Below, piece by piece: positions 11,301 to 22,849 of a stretch of 64,000 nucleotides of DNA (positions within the stretch are counted from its first letter, which is position 1; each line of letters opens with the position of its first letter). This stretch comes from Plantago major. Taxonomy: Eukaryota; Streptophyta; Magnoliopsida; Lamiales; Plantaginaceae. The notes below the pieces were generated by a model. It did no database searches. It was not told where the DNA came from and was given only the letters and a program-made list of their open reading frames with translations. Made by a program: the position numbers and the translations under genes. The DNA lies in the NCBI GenBank assembly GCA_026545765.1, contig JAIFAC010000171.1, positions 1 to 64,000 of the forward strand, read 5' to 3'.

Positions 11301-14300
11301 AGACTAATTCAAAGTAGCATTTTGATAGTGGATGTGGGAAGCACATGTCAGGAGACAAAGCAAATCTGATTGACTACAAAAAAATGCAATGATGGACCAA
11401 TTATCAGGTTTGCTGGAGGAGATGAAAATCCAACCATAGGTTTTGGCAATTTGAAGTTTGGAGCCCTCACAATCTCTGAAGTACTTCATGTAAAGGGATT
11501 GAAATATAATCTCCTAAGCATGAGTGAACTAGTAGACAAAGGGTACACTATCAAGATCAAGTCAAAACTATGTAAAGTGATTGACAATGAGTCAAATCGC
11601 ATTTTGGTTGCAAGGCGAAGGAAATCTTTTTATGTTGATTGGGCATCCGCCACAACCGAAGAATGTCTCATGGTGAGTCAATCTGGCCACACTGAAGAAA
11701 ATTGGCTATGGCATAAAAGAATGAGTCACTTGAATTTCAAAACTCTGAATAAGCTAGCCAAGAAAAGAAGGTGTATGCTCAGCTTGCCAAATGGGAAAAC
11801 AATCCAAAATATCTTTCAAGTCTAAAACTAGACATTCTAGTGAAAGGACACTGCAAATGGTACATATGGATCTGTTTGAATCCTTAGTAACTAGTTATGC
11901 AGGAAAGAAGTATGGTCTGGTTGTTGTTGATGATTATTCAAGATTCACTTGGGTTGTCTTTCTCAAACACAAATCTGATGCAAGGGTTGAGATACCTAAC
12001 TTGCTGAATAAGCTCGAAGTCATGAAAAATGACAAGGTATCTCAGAATCGTAATGCACTATGGTAATCGAAGTTTGTGAACCAAAGACATCAAAGTGTTT
12101 TGTTCTTGCAAAGGTATACAACATCAACTATCTTCTGTAAGGACACCACAACAAAATGGTGTTGCTGAAAGAAAGAATAGGACTCAAAGAAGCAAAGAAG
12201 AACAATGCTTATTACACCGAAATAAGTGAAATCTTTTGTTGAAGTCAGAACACAAAGATGCTACACTCGTAATAGATGTCCATTAATAAACACCATGACA
12301 AAACTCCGCATTTAACTTTTCACCGGTAGACCCTCGGTATCAAACATCTAAGGGTGTTTCGTTGCGTATGTTTTGTTCTTAACAATGAAAAGAATACTTG
12401 AGAACATTTCAACCAAAGGCGTATGAAGGAGTATTTCTTGGTTATTCTCCTAATAGCAAGGCATACGTAATCTACAACAAAAGAACGCAAAAGATCAAGA
12501 ATCTGCTCATGTAGTGTTCTATGAAGGAAACAAGAAAGTACTCTTGAATGATGATCTCTCGATAAGTTCAAAGAACTAATGATTAAAGATTCTGAAAAAG
12601 AATCCTCAGAAGGAAACAATTCTATCATTCAAATAAAGGATGAGTCTGACGATGAAAAGCAACCTATGCTTAGTAACAACCAGATGACTCTAAGACATGA
12701 TGAAGAATTTCCTATGATAATTCCAGAAATGGAACAGGTTACTGAGAACCTTCATCATGATGAGGTATACGAAAATGAGACTGCTGAAATGCAAGTCCCA
12801 GATATCTCTAACACTGAAAAAGTGTCAGATATCCATGGCATTTCCCATGTGTCAGATATCTTAGATACTGCACAAGTATCTCATCAAGATCATATTGATT
12901 CACATTCAAATCAAAATGATATTGATCCTACTAGTTCAAAACCCATTATGAAATGGATAAGAAATCATCCTCAAGAAGGATTTGATTCGTCCCATAGACC
13001 AAGGAGTTACAACTAGAAGAGCAATCGTTGAAAATGCAAATTGTCTCTATGAATGTTTCATCTCAAACATTGAACCAAAGACTATAGAAGAAGCATTAAA
13101 GGATCAAGATTGGATCTCTGCAATGCAAGAAGAGTTTGATCAATTTGAGAGAAACAAAGTCTGAAAACTGGTTCCATTTGTTAACGGAATATCTGTAATC
13201 GAACCGTGGGTTTTCGTAAACAAATGAATGAGTCTGGTGAAATAACCAGAAACAAAGCTAGATTGGTTGCCAAGGGATTCACCCAGCCTGATGGACTAGA
13301 TTTTGATGAATCTTATGCACCAGTTGCAAGATTGGATGCAATAAGACTCTTTCTAGCCTTTGCAGCTCATAATGACTTTACAGTTTATCAAATGGATGTC
13401 AAGAGTGCATTCCTAAATGGTGAACTTGCTGAGGAAGTCTATGTTGAGTAACCACCAGGTTTTGAAGTTTCCTAAAGTAGGATGGTCTATAAGCTTCAGA
13501 AAGCTCTGTATGGGCTGAAACAAGCTCCAAGAGCATGGTATGATACATTTGCCCGATACCTACTACGAAGTGGTTTCAAGAAAGGAGATGTTGATAAAAC
13601 ACTCTTCACATTAAACCATGATGGGAAACTAGTTTTAGTTCGAGTATATGTTGATGACATTATATTTGGATCTAAAAACAAACGACTTTGTGAAGACTTT
13701 GCTGAACTCATGAAAGGTAAATTCGAAATGAGCATGATGGGAGAATTGAATTACTTCCTAGGGCTGTAAGTCAAGCAACTCAATGATGGAATATTCATTA
13801 GTCAAACAAAGTATGCAAAATACATGCTCACCAAGTTCAATCTAAAGCCTCCTCAAAAGAATGCTAAGATACCTATGAGCATTGGAACCAAAATGACCTA
13901 TATTGAATCTGACAAGAGTGTTGAAGAACAAAGTATAGAAAATTGATTGGGTCTCTACTATACCTCACGCAGTAGACTCGATATTCAATACGCAATTGGA
14001 GTGTGCTAGATTTCACAAATCCAATGCAATCACACTACAACATTGCTATGAAGATATCGAGGTATGTAAAGGGTACCGAGAAGTTGGATTGTGGTATCCA
14101 AAAGACAGTGGATTGAGTTTGGCTGGCTATTCAGATGCTGACTATGCTGGATCATTGCTTGATAGAAAAAGCACCACAGGAACTTGTCAATTTCTTGGTG
14201 CCAGATTGATATCATGGTTCAGTAAGGAACAAAACTCAATTGCTACATCTACCACAGAGGCTGAATATATTGCAGCTGGGTGTTGTGCTTCACAAATATT

Positions 14301-14583
14301 GCGGATACAACAACAACTCGGAAACTATGGACTCAATGAAGAGAAAACTCCCATTTTCTGTGACAACACAAGTGCTATTGCCATAACTCAGAATCCTAAG
14401 TTTCATGCTAGAACAAAGCACATTGATGTTAGACACCACTTCATCAGAGACCATGTTGAAAAAGGCAATATGGAGATACTCAAGATTGGCACTGAAGACC
14501 AACTTGCAGATATGTTCACTAAGCCACTACAAGAAAGTAGATTCTTAGCCTTAAGACACGCCTCGACTAATGGAGCTACCTAA
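11300..14583 (+). pseudogene. pol: Copia pol: protease, integrase, RT, RNase H (element 2)
   Basis: The domains run in copia order. The protease active site DSG lies in FDSGCGKHMSGD near 11325-11360. The GAG-pre-integrase/HHCC zinc finger (WHKRMSHLN, then CSACQMGKQ) is at about 11710-11800, and the integrase core (HMDLFE, VVVDDYSRFTWVVFL) at about 11860-11970. Decayed integrase C-terminus runs to 12570 and an acidic linker covers 12579-13016. RT runs from about 13020 with YVDDI at 13647-13661, and RNase H is the open frame 13996-14583 (YSDADYAG, ATSTTEAEYIA, ADMFTKPLQ). Integrase before RT identifies Ty1/copia. Premature stops and frameshifts (for example at 13165, 13449, 13475 and 13768) make it non-functional as written. 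The part 12060-12570 is especially damaged. Confidence 0.9.
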
Positions 14584-14599
14584 GAACTGAATGAGTTCA

Positions 14600-14745
14600 G
14601 ATATCTGAAGAAGATATCAAAGGAGAGAGAAGAGAAATCTGGAACGGGTATCCAGAAAAGAGGAATCTGGAACGAGTATCCAGAAACCCAAAGGTAAAAT
14701 AGCTATTTAAAGATCTCTGAGACGGGTACTCAGATATCTAGATCA
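14600..14745 (+). repeat. Tandem hairpin repeats after pol (element 2)
   Basis: Two TCTGGA/TCCAGA hairpin units and one CTGAG/CTCAG unit follow the pol stop, fewer than in element 1. A direct copy of the AGATATCTGA motif is present at the start and end of the block. Confidence 0.65.
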
Positions 14746-15178
14746 CTCAGTGAGGGGGAACACAAAAGAGAATAGTACAACTGTCTACAGTTAACTACTA
14801 TCTTGAAATTTGAATTATTTCTACCTTTGTGAAATACTTTGAAAAGACAACAAGTATAAGATAGAATCAGATACAATCAGTTTTCTCATTCACACAGAAA
14901 CGTGATTCAGATAGCTAATAGCCAAAATTCATTAAATGGGCATAATTACAATTGTTGATTGTGATCATTGCTGAAGAAGCAATGGTGACCCTTGATGAAA
15001 TGGGCGATTGATCTTTACGGCAGAGATTAACTCTCAGTAAATAGTGGACTGTTTAAATTAAGACAGGGCCCACTATGCATTTAATGCCGAACATGCTTTT
15101 ACCCACGCCTATCTGCAATACACAGATAACTACACACAAAATTAATTTGTATGTGTGTGATTGTTGAGATTACATTGC

Positions 15179-15188
15179 TATATATATA
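15179..15188 (+). promoter_or_regulatory. Internal TATA box before ORF3 (element 2)
   Basis: The TATATATA run lies 192 bp upstream of the ORF3 ATG at 15371. It is followed by the leader GGATTTTGACAAAAGAA, then CAACTTGCAC. Box, leader and distance match elements 1 and 3. The flanking region 14746-15370 holds no gene. Confidence 0.5.
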
Positions 15189-15370
15189 GGATTTTGACAA
15201 AAGAATTCACTTTCGCCTAATCCAACATTCCAACTTGCACAAGAATAGAAAATTTCTTTCTTCTATTTTCTCTGCAAATCTCTGCTCCCAAATTAGTTTT
15301 TGCTGCAAAGAATCACTAATCTTTCACATTAATCTCTTCGCACCTTCAAAAACTCACGCTATATAAAGAG

Positions 15371-18300
15371 ATGGCCCCAAGCCATCAACTATCCAAAATC
15401 CTGTAAATACTACCATCGGTATCGCCGAAAAGCAAGCACCAGAGTTGGTAGTTATTAACAATCGATTGGTAGGGAACTTCAGTCCTGATCATTGGACTTC
15501 AAATCACAGAATGATTTGGGTGGTGCCATGAGTGAGGAGTACCTCATGGCTGCTATTGAAAGTCAAGTCGACAGAAGTTAACTCGACATGCTTGAAAAGG
15601 CACAAATCAAGGGTTTTCTATCTGCTGTTCCCATTGGAGTCTCTTCACTGGATGTACTGGAATTTTACAACAACTCCAGGATTATATCCTGTGTTATAGA
15701 AGGCACTGCAATAGTATCTATAAAAACGTCAGTCCAAGGAAAGGAAATCCTTCTGGACTCAACAACTTTCTGCAAGTTGTTTGACCTTCAAAATCTTGGA
15801 AAGGGTTTTGAAATAGACACCAAGGATAATGATCTCCTTGAAGGTGTAAAACAATTGTACAGTGATGTCTGTGATCTTGAAAAATCAGATACACCCACTG
15901 ATTTCAAGCTTGCTGACATCGTAACCGCATATCCGGTTCACTGGATGTGTCAGCATGCATTCTTCACAGATGCTTTGATGGTCTACAAGGAGGTGCTGAC
16001 CAGATAAGCCAAGAACGCTGGATGATGATGTTCTTGTTGCAACAACAAGACAAAAGGCTGGAAAACCCTTTCAATTGGGAAAAGTACGCCTTCATGAAAT
16101 TTGTGAAGAAAATTCAAAGCTTTGAGCCTACAATCTCTAAAGGACTTGTTGAGCCAAAGACCACAGTAAGCTATGGTCTAAAGATATGCTACTTGCTGGA
16201 AAAGCTTGGCATTGAGCTCAGAGAGAAGGAAGACATAGCCAACAGTAACCTACTCTACAAGTATGAGTATACAAACATGATGAAAAATGTTACTGGATCT
16301 CAGAAAGGTTCCAAGAAGCGAAAGACTGAAGAGGTATCTGAGGGAAAAGTTGCGACCAACAAGCCCAGAACATCACGGAAGAAGTCTTCTGGCAAATCAG
16401 AAGGCACACCCATTGAGGTTGTCGATTCCCAGATACCTGCCGTCGCTGCAGATGAACTCATCAATGAAGATGAACTCATCAATGCTTCAAAAGAGGTATC
16501 GACTACTGAACAAGTAGACTCAAAGAAGAGAAAGTGCTTTCAGACATGTTAAGACTATTGCGGAAAGCCTTGCTGATGAACTCATTAATACAACTAAAGA
16601 AAGTAGTGACAGATACCAAGCCCTATCTACAGAAACCGCAGGAATTATGGACCAATCAGTTCCTAATGCTGATGAGAGCTCTGACGATGAAGATGATGAA
16701 TTAGTCATCTCTCAAGTCCTAGAAAAATCAAAAAGGGCTAAAGTTACTGAAAAGGTAACTGGTGTAGAGGTATCTGAAGAAGAACCTACACCATAGGTTG
16801 CTGAACAAGCACCTGTTTCAAAGGTTTCTGAAGAAGCAACTGTGTCCAAGGTCACTGGACAAATTACACCATTAGAGCAAGAAAGACTGAAAGATATTGG
16901 AGATGCTCTGATGAGTGATAGCTTAGTGTTGGAGGATACTACCATTGCCTCAACACTCAACAGTCTGCTCAAGCACAACAAATGACCAGATAAGGATATC
17001 CGAATGGTACTTGAGTCAGAGATACCAAGATCTTTCATTGTTGAAGAAAATCTCGCAAAAAGAGCAGTTCCCCAACTCAATGAGAGGGATCAAACCGAGA
17101 CATCCGCCGTAATGATCAACCAGGGGAGGCAAATCGAGTAGCATACTCAGAAAGGTCCAAGTAATCAAACTTCAAACAAAGAAGTCAAATGGAACAACAA
17201 GACCAAAACATTGAAGGGTCACAAGTTCCAGAGACCAATCAGCCTGACACTGCTCAGGTAGCTGAATGGTTTAATTCTCTACTTGTGATAATTTGTGTTT
17301 ATTAACCTTATTAGTTAATAAAATTTCTTTGTTACAGGCTGAATTAGAAACACAAGAACAAGAGGAAGCTAGAAAGCTTGCCTCAGAGACTGAGAAAGAG
17401 GCCACCACAACCTCACCTCTTGAGAAATCTGAGCCTGTGCCACAGGTGATAAAGAGTTCCTTGAGATGTTACTCTTCAGTTATATGTTAATACACTTGAT
17501 TAATTAAGTGGATGTTTCTAATAGGCTCCAACTGAGAAAGAAGAAGATAATGTAGAAATGCCAGAAAAGGACCCAGAGACCGTCAAGGGTTCTGAAGAAA
17601 CTATCATTGAGCCTTCTAGTGAGAAGGTATATAAAACTCAGTGACAAACATTCTTCATCATGGGTTAATATAACTTCATCTCGACACAATACTTTCTACT
17701 TACAGCTCATTCGTAAGTAGAAGTGCAAGGGGAAAGAGTTGCGACATCCTCGCATCCATGGAAATTGATGAAGCCCCAAGGCAACATCACAGAAAGAACA
17801 CCGTAAACCGAGAAAGTTTCATGAAAATGATTCGAGCCTCTGCTGAGGAAGTAAGTGGAAAACTCAAAATCATTCAAGCTTAATTGCATAAATTCTTTCA
17901 GAAAATTTCTAAGTATTGTGATAATTTTCATTCTCGTGATCAAGAAAGAAAGGTTGATGAGGACCAGACTTCCAAGTCTCCACCTGACAACAAGATATCT
18001 GAGGCACCCCCTGTCTCAGTAGTACAAGTCTCTGAGCCTGATGTACTCATTCAGGTAACTCAGAAACCTAACTACACTTGTACTTAGATATCTACACAAG
18101 TTTTGAATCTAACTCAAAACTCTTTCTTTCAGGCTCAAACAAGTGCCACGAAGGTCCCTGATGATGCGAAACAGGACCTACTTCCCTTCTTCAAAGCTCA
18201 TACCCTGCCAAAGCACATTCAATGCTTCAAGAAATGGCAGAGGTTAAGGTGCTCTAATCTCTCTGAAATATTGAGAATCACAGATCAACTACGAGACGAA

Positions 18301-20895
18301 AGCACGAAGCTCTTGACTTGGAGAACTACATCCATGCAATGTTCCCCACGGAACAGTATGAAGTTGCGACTTTATTGCATAAGGATTTCTCCAGAGAAGT
18401 GGCACACAAGTTGATTCAAGCCTTCAATCAGGCTGATGGTTAGACAAGATTGCAGATGGCATTCAAGCCAGTCCTGCCCCAGACTCTACAATTTATTCCT
18501 TCTGAGCAAGAGGAGGTTAATGGGCAGAAGATCACTATTCCTGAAGTGATTAATCTTGTATCTGAAGATGATGAGGAGGAAGAAATAGATGAGAATAACT
18601 TTGATGAACCTTCCTCTGACCATCACAAAAAGGATGATAATGATAAGGATGATGATGATGCCCCTGCACCAGGGACGGGAGGGATTCCATAAGGACACAT
18701 TGCCTCAGCTGCTGAAAAGCACACTGAGAGGACATCACAAAGAATCCCTCCTCCATCTACACAGAAATCTAATCATCCAACTCCCCAACACAAAAATACT
18801 ACTGAACAAGTAGTTGAGCACTCTGAAGGAACAACTCAGAAAATATCCGATGCACAAGCCAGAGTTGCTCAACTCAAACAACTATTGGAGGAAGAACAAC
18901 AGCTACATCTTCAACTGGAAGAAAAGATAGCGGAATCCAGAGCAAAGCTCCAAAAGATTGAAGATCAAACAATCAAGGAATTGGATGCTTATGCTGAAAT
19001 GAAAGAACTCCAGCTTGCTGTTCAGGCAATTGCTGAGGAATTAGATACTGAGCAAGTATCTAGTGACAAGCATGATGCTAAGGCTGCATTCCAAAAAGAT
19101 GTACCATCCTTCTCACTAAAAGGAAAGAAACCCATCTCTGAGATGGTTGCTGGACTAGAAAACATTGATGAAAATGTCCAAGAGGATGAAGATCAATGGG
19201 CTCATGACTCAGATGATGAAGAAGACAAGACATTGGCAGAGCAACGCAATGAACACTTAGCGGTTTCTCATTTGAAAAGGAAGCTGATTGCTCCTGAAAT
19301 ATTCAGCAAGCTGCCAAATGTCAACTCTAATGAATACTTGAACAGATATCAAGTAATGGCTAAACTGAAAAAGGAGTTATCTTCTCAAGATAAAGCCGCC
19401 ATTGCATCAGTCCCTGCAGAAATGAAGGCATTCACTAAGCTCATCACTCAGAGAACAACCAATCTGGTCGTTGCTCAGAAAGATCTAAGCATGGTTAGGG
19501 ATGATGACCAAAACTTGGCTGCAAAAGCCTTTGAAGAGGCTAGCTATGCTGCTGGAAAAGCAGATGCTATTCAAGGCCCACTGGTAGAGCTTACTGATAA
19601 GGATACTGGTCTTATCAAACAAAATCAGGAGCTCAAGGCCGATCTGGAAAAGTTGGTTGCTGCTTACGACTATCTGCAAGGCAACTTTAACTCTCTTTCA
19701 GAATCATTTGTGAATCTAAGTCAGTCAACAATGACTAAGGGGGGAGAATATCAAGATGCTCAGAGAGGAAGAGGAAGAGGAAGAGGAAACAAAAGAAAAT
19801 CTGAACAACCACCTCTCAGAATAAATGAGCCCTCCTCCAATGATCAAGACTACGAGATAGTGGCCACCACTCAACTTCCGAACAAGGAATGACAACAAGG
19901 GCTGAGTACGTAAACCTCCAAGGAGTACCAAGGCTCCAAGGAGAAGACAAGTAAAATGGATTGATGAATCTTCTGAAGAAGAAGAAGAAGAAGGCCAAAT
20001 CAAATCCCTGGGCAATGAAGAAGGCTGCAAAAGTCTTACAAGAATTGACATTGATGATGATGATGAAGAGACTGATGAAGATGAAGCTCCTCTTCATAGA
20101 AAAAGGAAAATGATAGCCTAACTGAGCCCATAGCAGCAAAGCCTTTGGCAGCTTAAACACCCTCTGGAAATACCAAGTCTATCCAGGGTGGTTCTTCATG
20201 CAATACCCCAAAGGAGAATTCAAGACAAAGGAGGAATGACCGAGAGTCAACAAAGACAACTTCAACTACCACTCAGCTCAAGAAGCCAAGATCGAGTATG
20301 TGAAGACCAAGGACTCCTCCGTCTACAGTGCATTAATCAAGAATGGCTATGATTCGAACTTAAGCATCTACCGTAAACTCAAAATTTCGTAACCAATCCA
20401 TAAACATTTCATGGCATGGAGAAAAGATGCCAATCTTGATTAACACCAACCACATCAAAGCTTGGTCGATTTTGAAGTAATCAAGAGAATAGAAGCCATG
20501 AAGAAGGACCTCTCGATGTATGCTTATGGAAAGCCGATGATGTGCATGTAATTCCCAACATTATCGAACAAGCACAAGAGCAAGACTTGTCAGGAACCCA
20601 TGAGTCCTTCTACTTAATCAAGATCAATAAGGTGACATCGATATCAAGATCATTTATGAATACTTCAAGCTATCGACATCGTAATCGAGCATGCCCGAAG
20701 TGGGGAAAGTATCTCGGTCAAGCACTTTGTCAAGAAAAATCTTACCAAAACCTACAAGGAAGTTCAGGATTTGCCGTAGACACGTAGATGATTGTCGAAC
20801 TCTTCTCTATGACTACTCGATGATATCAAAAGGTTTCGTGATAGGAAATTTGCGATTGATCCATGGAGTCGCTTTTGAAGACTTGAAGTGTTGAA
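15371..20895 (+). pseudogene. Sirevirus ORF3 (intron-bearing), best-preserved long copy
   Basis: This is a third gene between pol and the 3' LTR, of unknown function. The start ATG is at 15371. Open blocks are 15588-16007 and 15947-16552 (globular N-terminal domain: SSLDVLEFYNN, TFCKLFDLQN, then a basic tail with KKRK), the intron cluster 17258-18132 with acidic EVSE-type exons, an acidic block (18450-18692), and a 335-residue coiled-coil block (18885-19892) ending in an RGRGRGRG stretch and KRK. A degraded C-terminal domain follows to about 20895. Several basic clusters look like nuclear localisation signals. No signal peptide or transmembrane helix is seen, which argues against an envelope role. 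Frameshifts near 15990, 16553, 17770-17820, 18300 and after 19892 break it. It could be a captured host gene or a lineage-specific retroelement gene. Confidence 0.7.
17258..18132 (+). other. Cluster of five short spliceosomal introns in ORF3 (element 2)
   Basis: Predicted introns are 17258-17337, 17446-17524, 17627-17705, 17851-17937 and 18055-18132, all 78-87 bp. Each starts GT after AG or AA, is AT-rich, and ends in AG after a pyrimidine stretch, for example TTTGTTACAG and CTTTCTTTCAG. Exons mostly restart with GCT. The acceptor of the fourth intron reads TTCTCGT where a CAG is expected, in both elements 1 and 2. Element 3 has matching introns at 40585-40660 and 40945-41023 and damaged ones near 40765-40838 and 41291-41373. 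Confidence 0.7.
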
Positions 20896-21237
20896 GACTT
20901 GAATACTAGTTCATTAGGACGACTATTTCGAGCTTGGTTACTCTGCTGTCCTAATTTACTATGTATTTTATCTTGTCGACCGAGCTAAATTGTATTACGT
21001 ACTAAAGTTCTCTGTAACATATCTGATGAAATTACTCTCAGATATTATTTTCTATAAAAGATAACTTGTCAGCGAAGATCACACCTTGTGATTTGGTTGA
21101 TGCTTACTTTCTGCACTTAATTATATAAATAGAAAAATCATTAGAAATGATTAAGTGATGGATTGTTTCCTCATCCAGATTTGTAATAGGTCAGATAGTC
21201 ATCCTAATGAACTAGTCTGATAAAAATGGGGGAAATT
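20896..21237 (+). other. 3' noncoding region and PPT (element 2)
   Basis: No gene is seen. The conserved TTGTGATTTGGTTGATG segment is near 21085. The polypurine tract AATGGGGGAAATT ends at 21237, directly before the LTR. Confidence 0.7.
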
Positions 21238-22840
21238 TGTTAGGAATATCTGTTTAGATTTTGATCAGCAACCTAATGACTTATCTTAGCTCAGAAAGGT
21301 GATTAGTACTCTTAGTTCACTTGAACACTGTAAAAGAGGAAACTCACTAAGTATGATAGTCTAGCAAATCTTGTATAGGATGTTAGGTCTCGAAATGTAA
21401 TTTTTATTTTCTGAAGAAGACCAAGAAGAAGGCATCCGGCGGGAAAAGTTCAACAAATTTTGAAGACATGAAGATTGCACAAGATTGCTGAATAAAAAGG
21501 TTTTTCAGATACCTATGACCAGATATCTTAAAGACACAAGCATTTTTAAATAAACAGTGTTACAAGAGATATCTGAGAATTAAAAGGTTTCTGAAACGAG
21601 GAAAGTGCCCACAGATATCTACACTCAGATACTTTGGATAAAGATTATGTTTCTGGGAAACAATATATTCTTAACAAAGTGATATTTGAAGTTGTGATGA
21701 TCTCTGGAAAAGGACGTGCAAAGCCTCAGAAAGCATGCATTGTTCCGTTGGCACTACAGGACAAAGTATAGTACAGTGCATTAAATGCGCGATGTAAATG
21801 TTCAACAAAAACGGTAGCTTCAAAAAGAAGACAAACTCACATAAGATTATACTCTCAGATATCAATAGTTTGAATTTGATTTAAGTCTAACGGATACTAT
21901 TCAAATGGCACTCAAATTCATCTATAAATATCAAACACTTAGACTGCTTGAGAACATACGTTAGAACAGACACAGAACATACACTGAATATTCTCACAAG
22001 CTCTCTCAGGCTTACTACTTACCTTCAATCTTTCTGTTGCGACCAAAGCTCTTGATTCTAAGTAGCACCAAAGTTCTAAGTGTCCTGATCCTTAACGAGC
22101 ATTGTTATTTGTGATAGAGTTGAACTAAGATTTCGTATCTGAGTTTCATTCTCTTGAACACTTACCATAGGCTTGGGTCAGTAGAGAACAAGATACCATA
22201 CATTGCAAAGTGTAATAAGTATACTTGATTCATAAAGCTATCATAGTAACTGAACAAGTTATTAAAGAAGCTCACCTGACAATTTACCTTAACCAACGCC
22301 TTAAACGGCGTGGAGTATGTGAAGTACTTAGTTTGGGAAACTAATGAATAACTCCAAGGTTATTGAGCATTGTGAGTACTTAGTTTGGGAAACTAAGGAA
22401 CAAATTAAAAGGTTTCGAGTACAGAAGTACTGGATGTGAAAGCCGAATAACTCGGGGGAACACTTGGTTGGGAACCTAGTGTATTTAGGAATCAAGAGAA
22501 GATATCGTATGGTTACCTCATTTATCCGCCTTAGTGGATTCTAGGTCCGAGAAAGGTCAAGTGGATTAGTCAAGGATTACGCCACCTTCGTATACCACTA
22601 TAAAAAGACTTGTGTTATTTACTTTCTACGCTTTATTAATTGCTTTACTTATCTTGCAAAAGTACTTACACTTATCTTGCGAGCACGCACTTATCACATA
22701 AAAGTCTTCGCTTCCTCGAAATTAAGTACCAGATATCTTCACAGATATCTGATAAACTGTGTTTATCGCAAAACTTTTTAAAAGCCTATTCACCCCCCCC
22801 CCCCCTCTAGTGTTTTACTTTGCCGGTATCTGGACCAACT
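21238..22840 (+). repeat. Sirevirus 3' LTR of element 2 (about 1.6 kb)
   Basis: It starts TGTTAGGAATATCTG and ends GGACCAAC, with the final CA lost or changed to CT. A TATAAATA box is at 21923-21930, a three-unit minisatellite at 22313-22460, and the C-loop hairpin at 22780-22816 with a run of 13 Cs. The sequence after it is a minus-strand copia element, so the Sirevirus tandem appears to have landed inside that element. Confidence 0.85.
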
Positions 22841-22849
22841 GAATCATCA

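Larger units (their letters stand above)
7854..22840 (+). mobile_element. Sirevirus-type Ty1/copia element 2
   Basis: The order is LTR (7854-9533), truncated gag (9541 onward), protease, integrase, RT, RNase H (to 14583), hairpin block, ORF3 (15371 to about 20895), PPT and 3' LTR (21238-22840). The element spans about 15 kb. It lacks the PBS and the first part of gag when compared with the copy at 61388. It is non-autonomous because of this deletion and many pol breaks, but its gag coiled-coil and ORF3 segments are the best preserved in the window. Confidence 0.88.
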
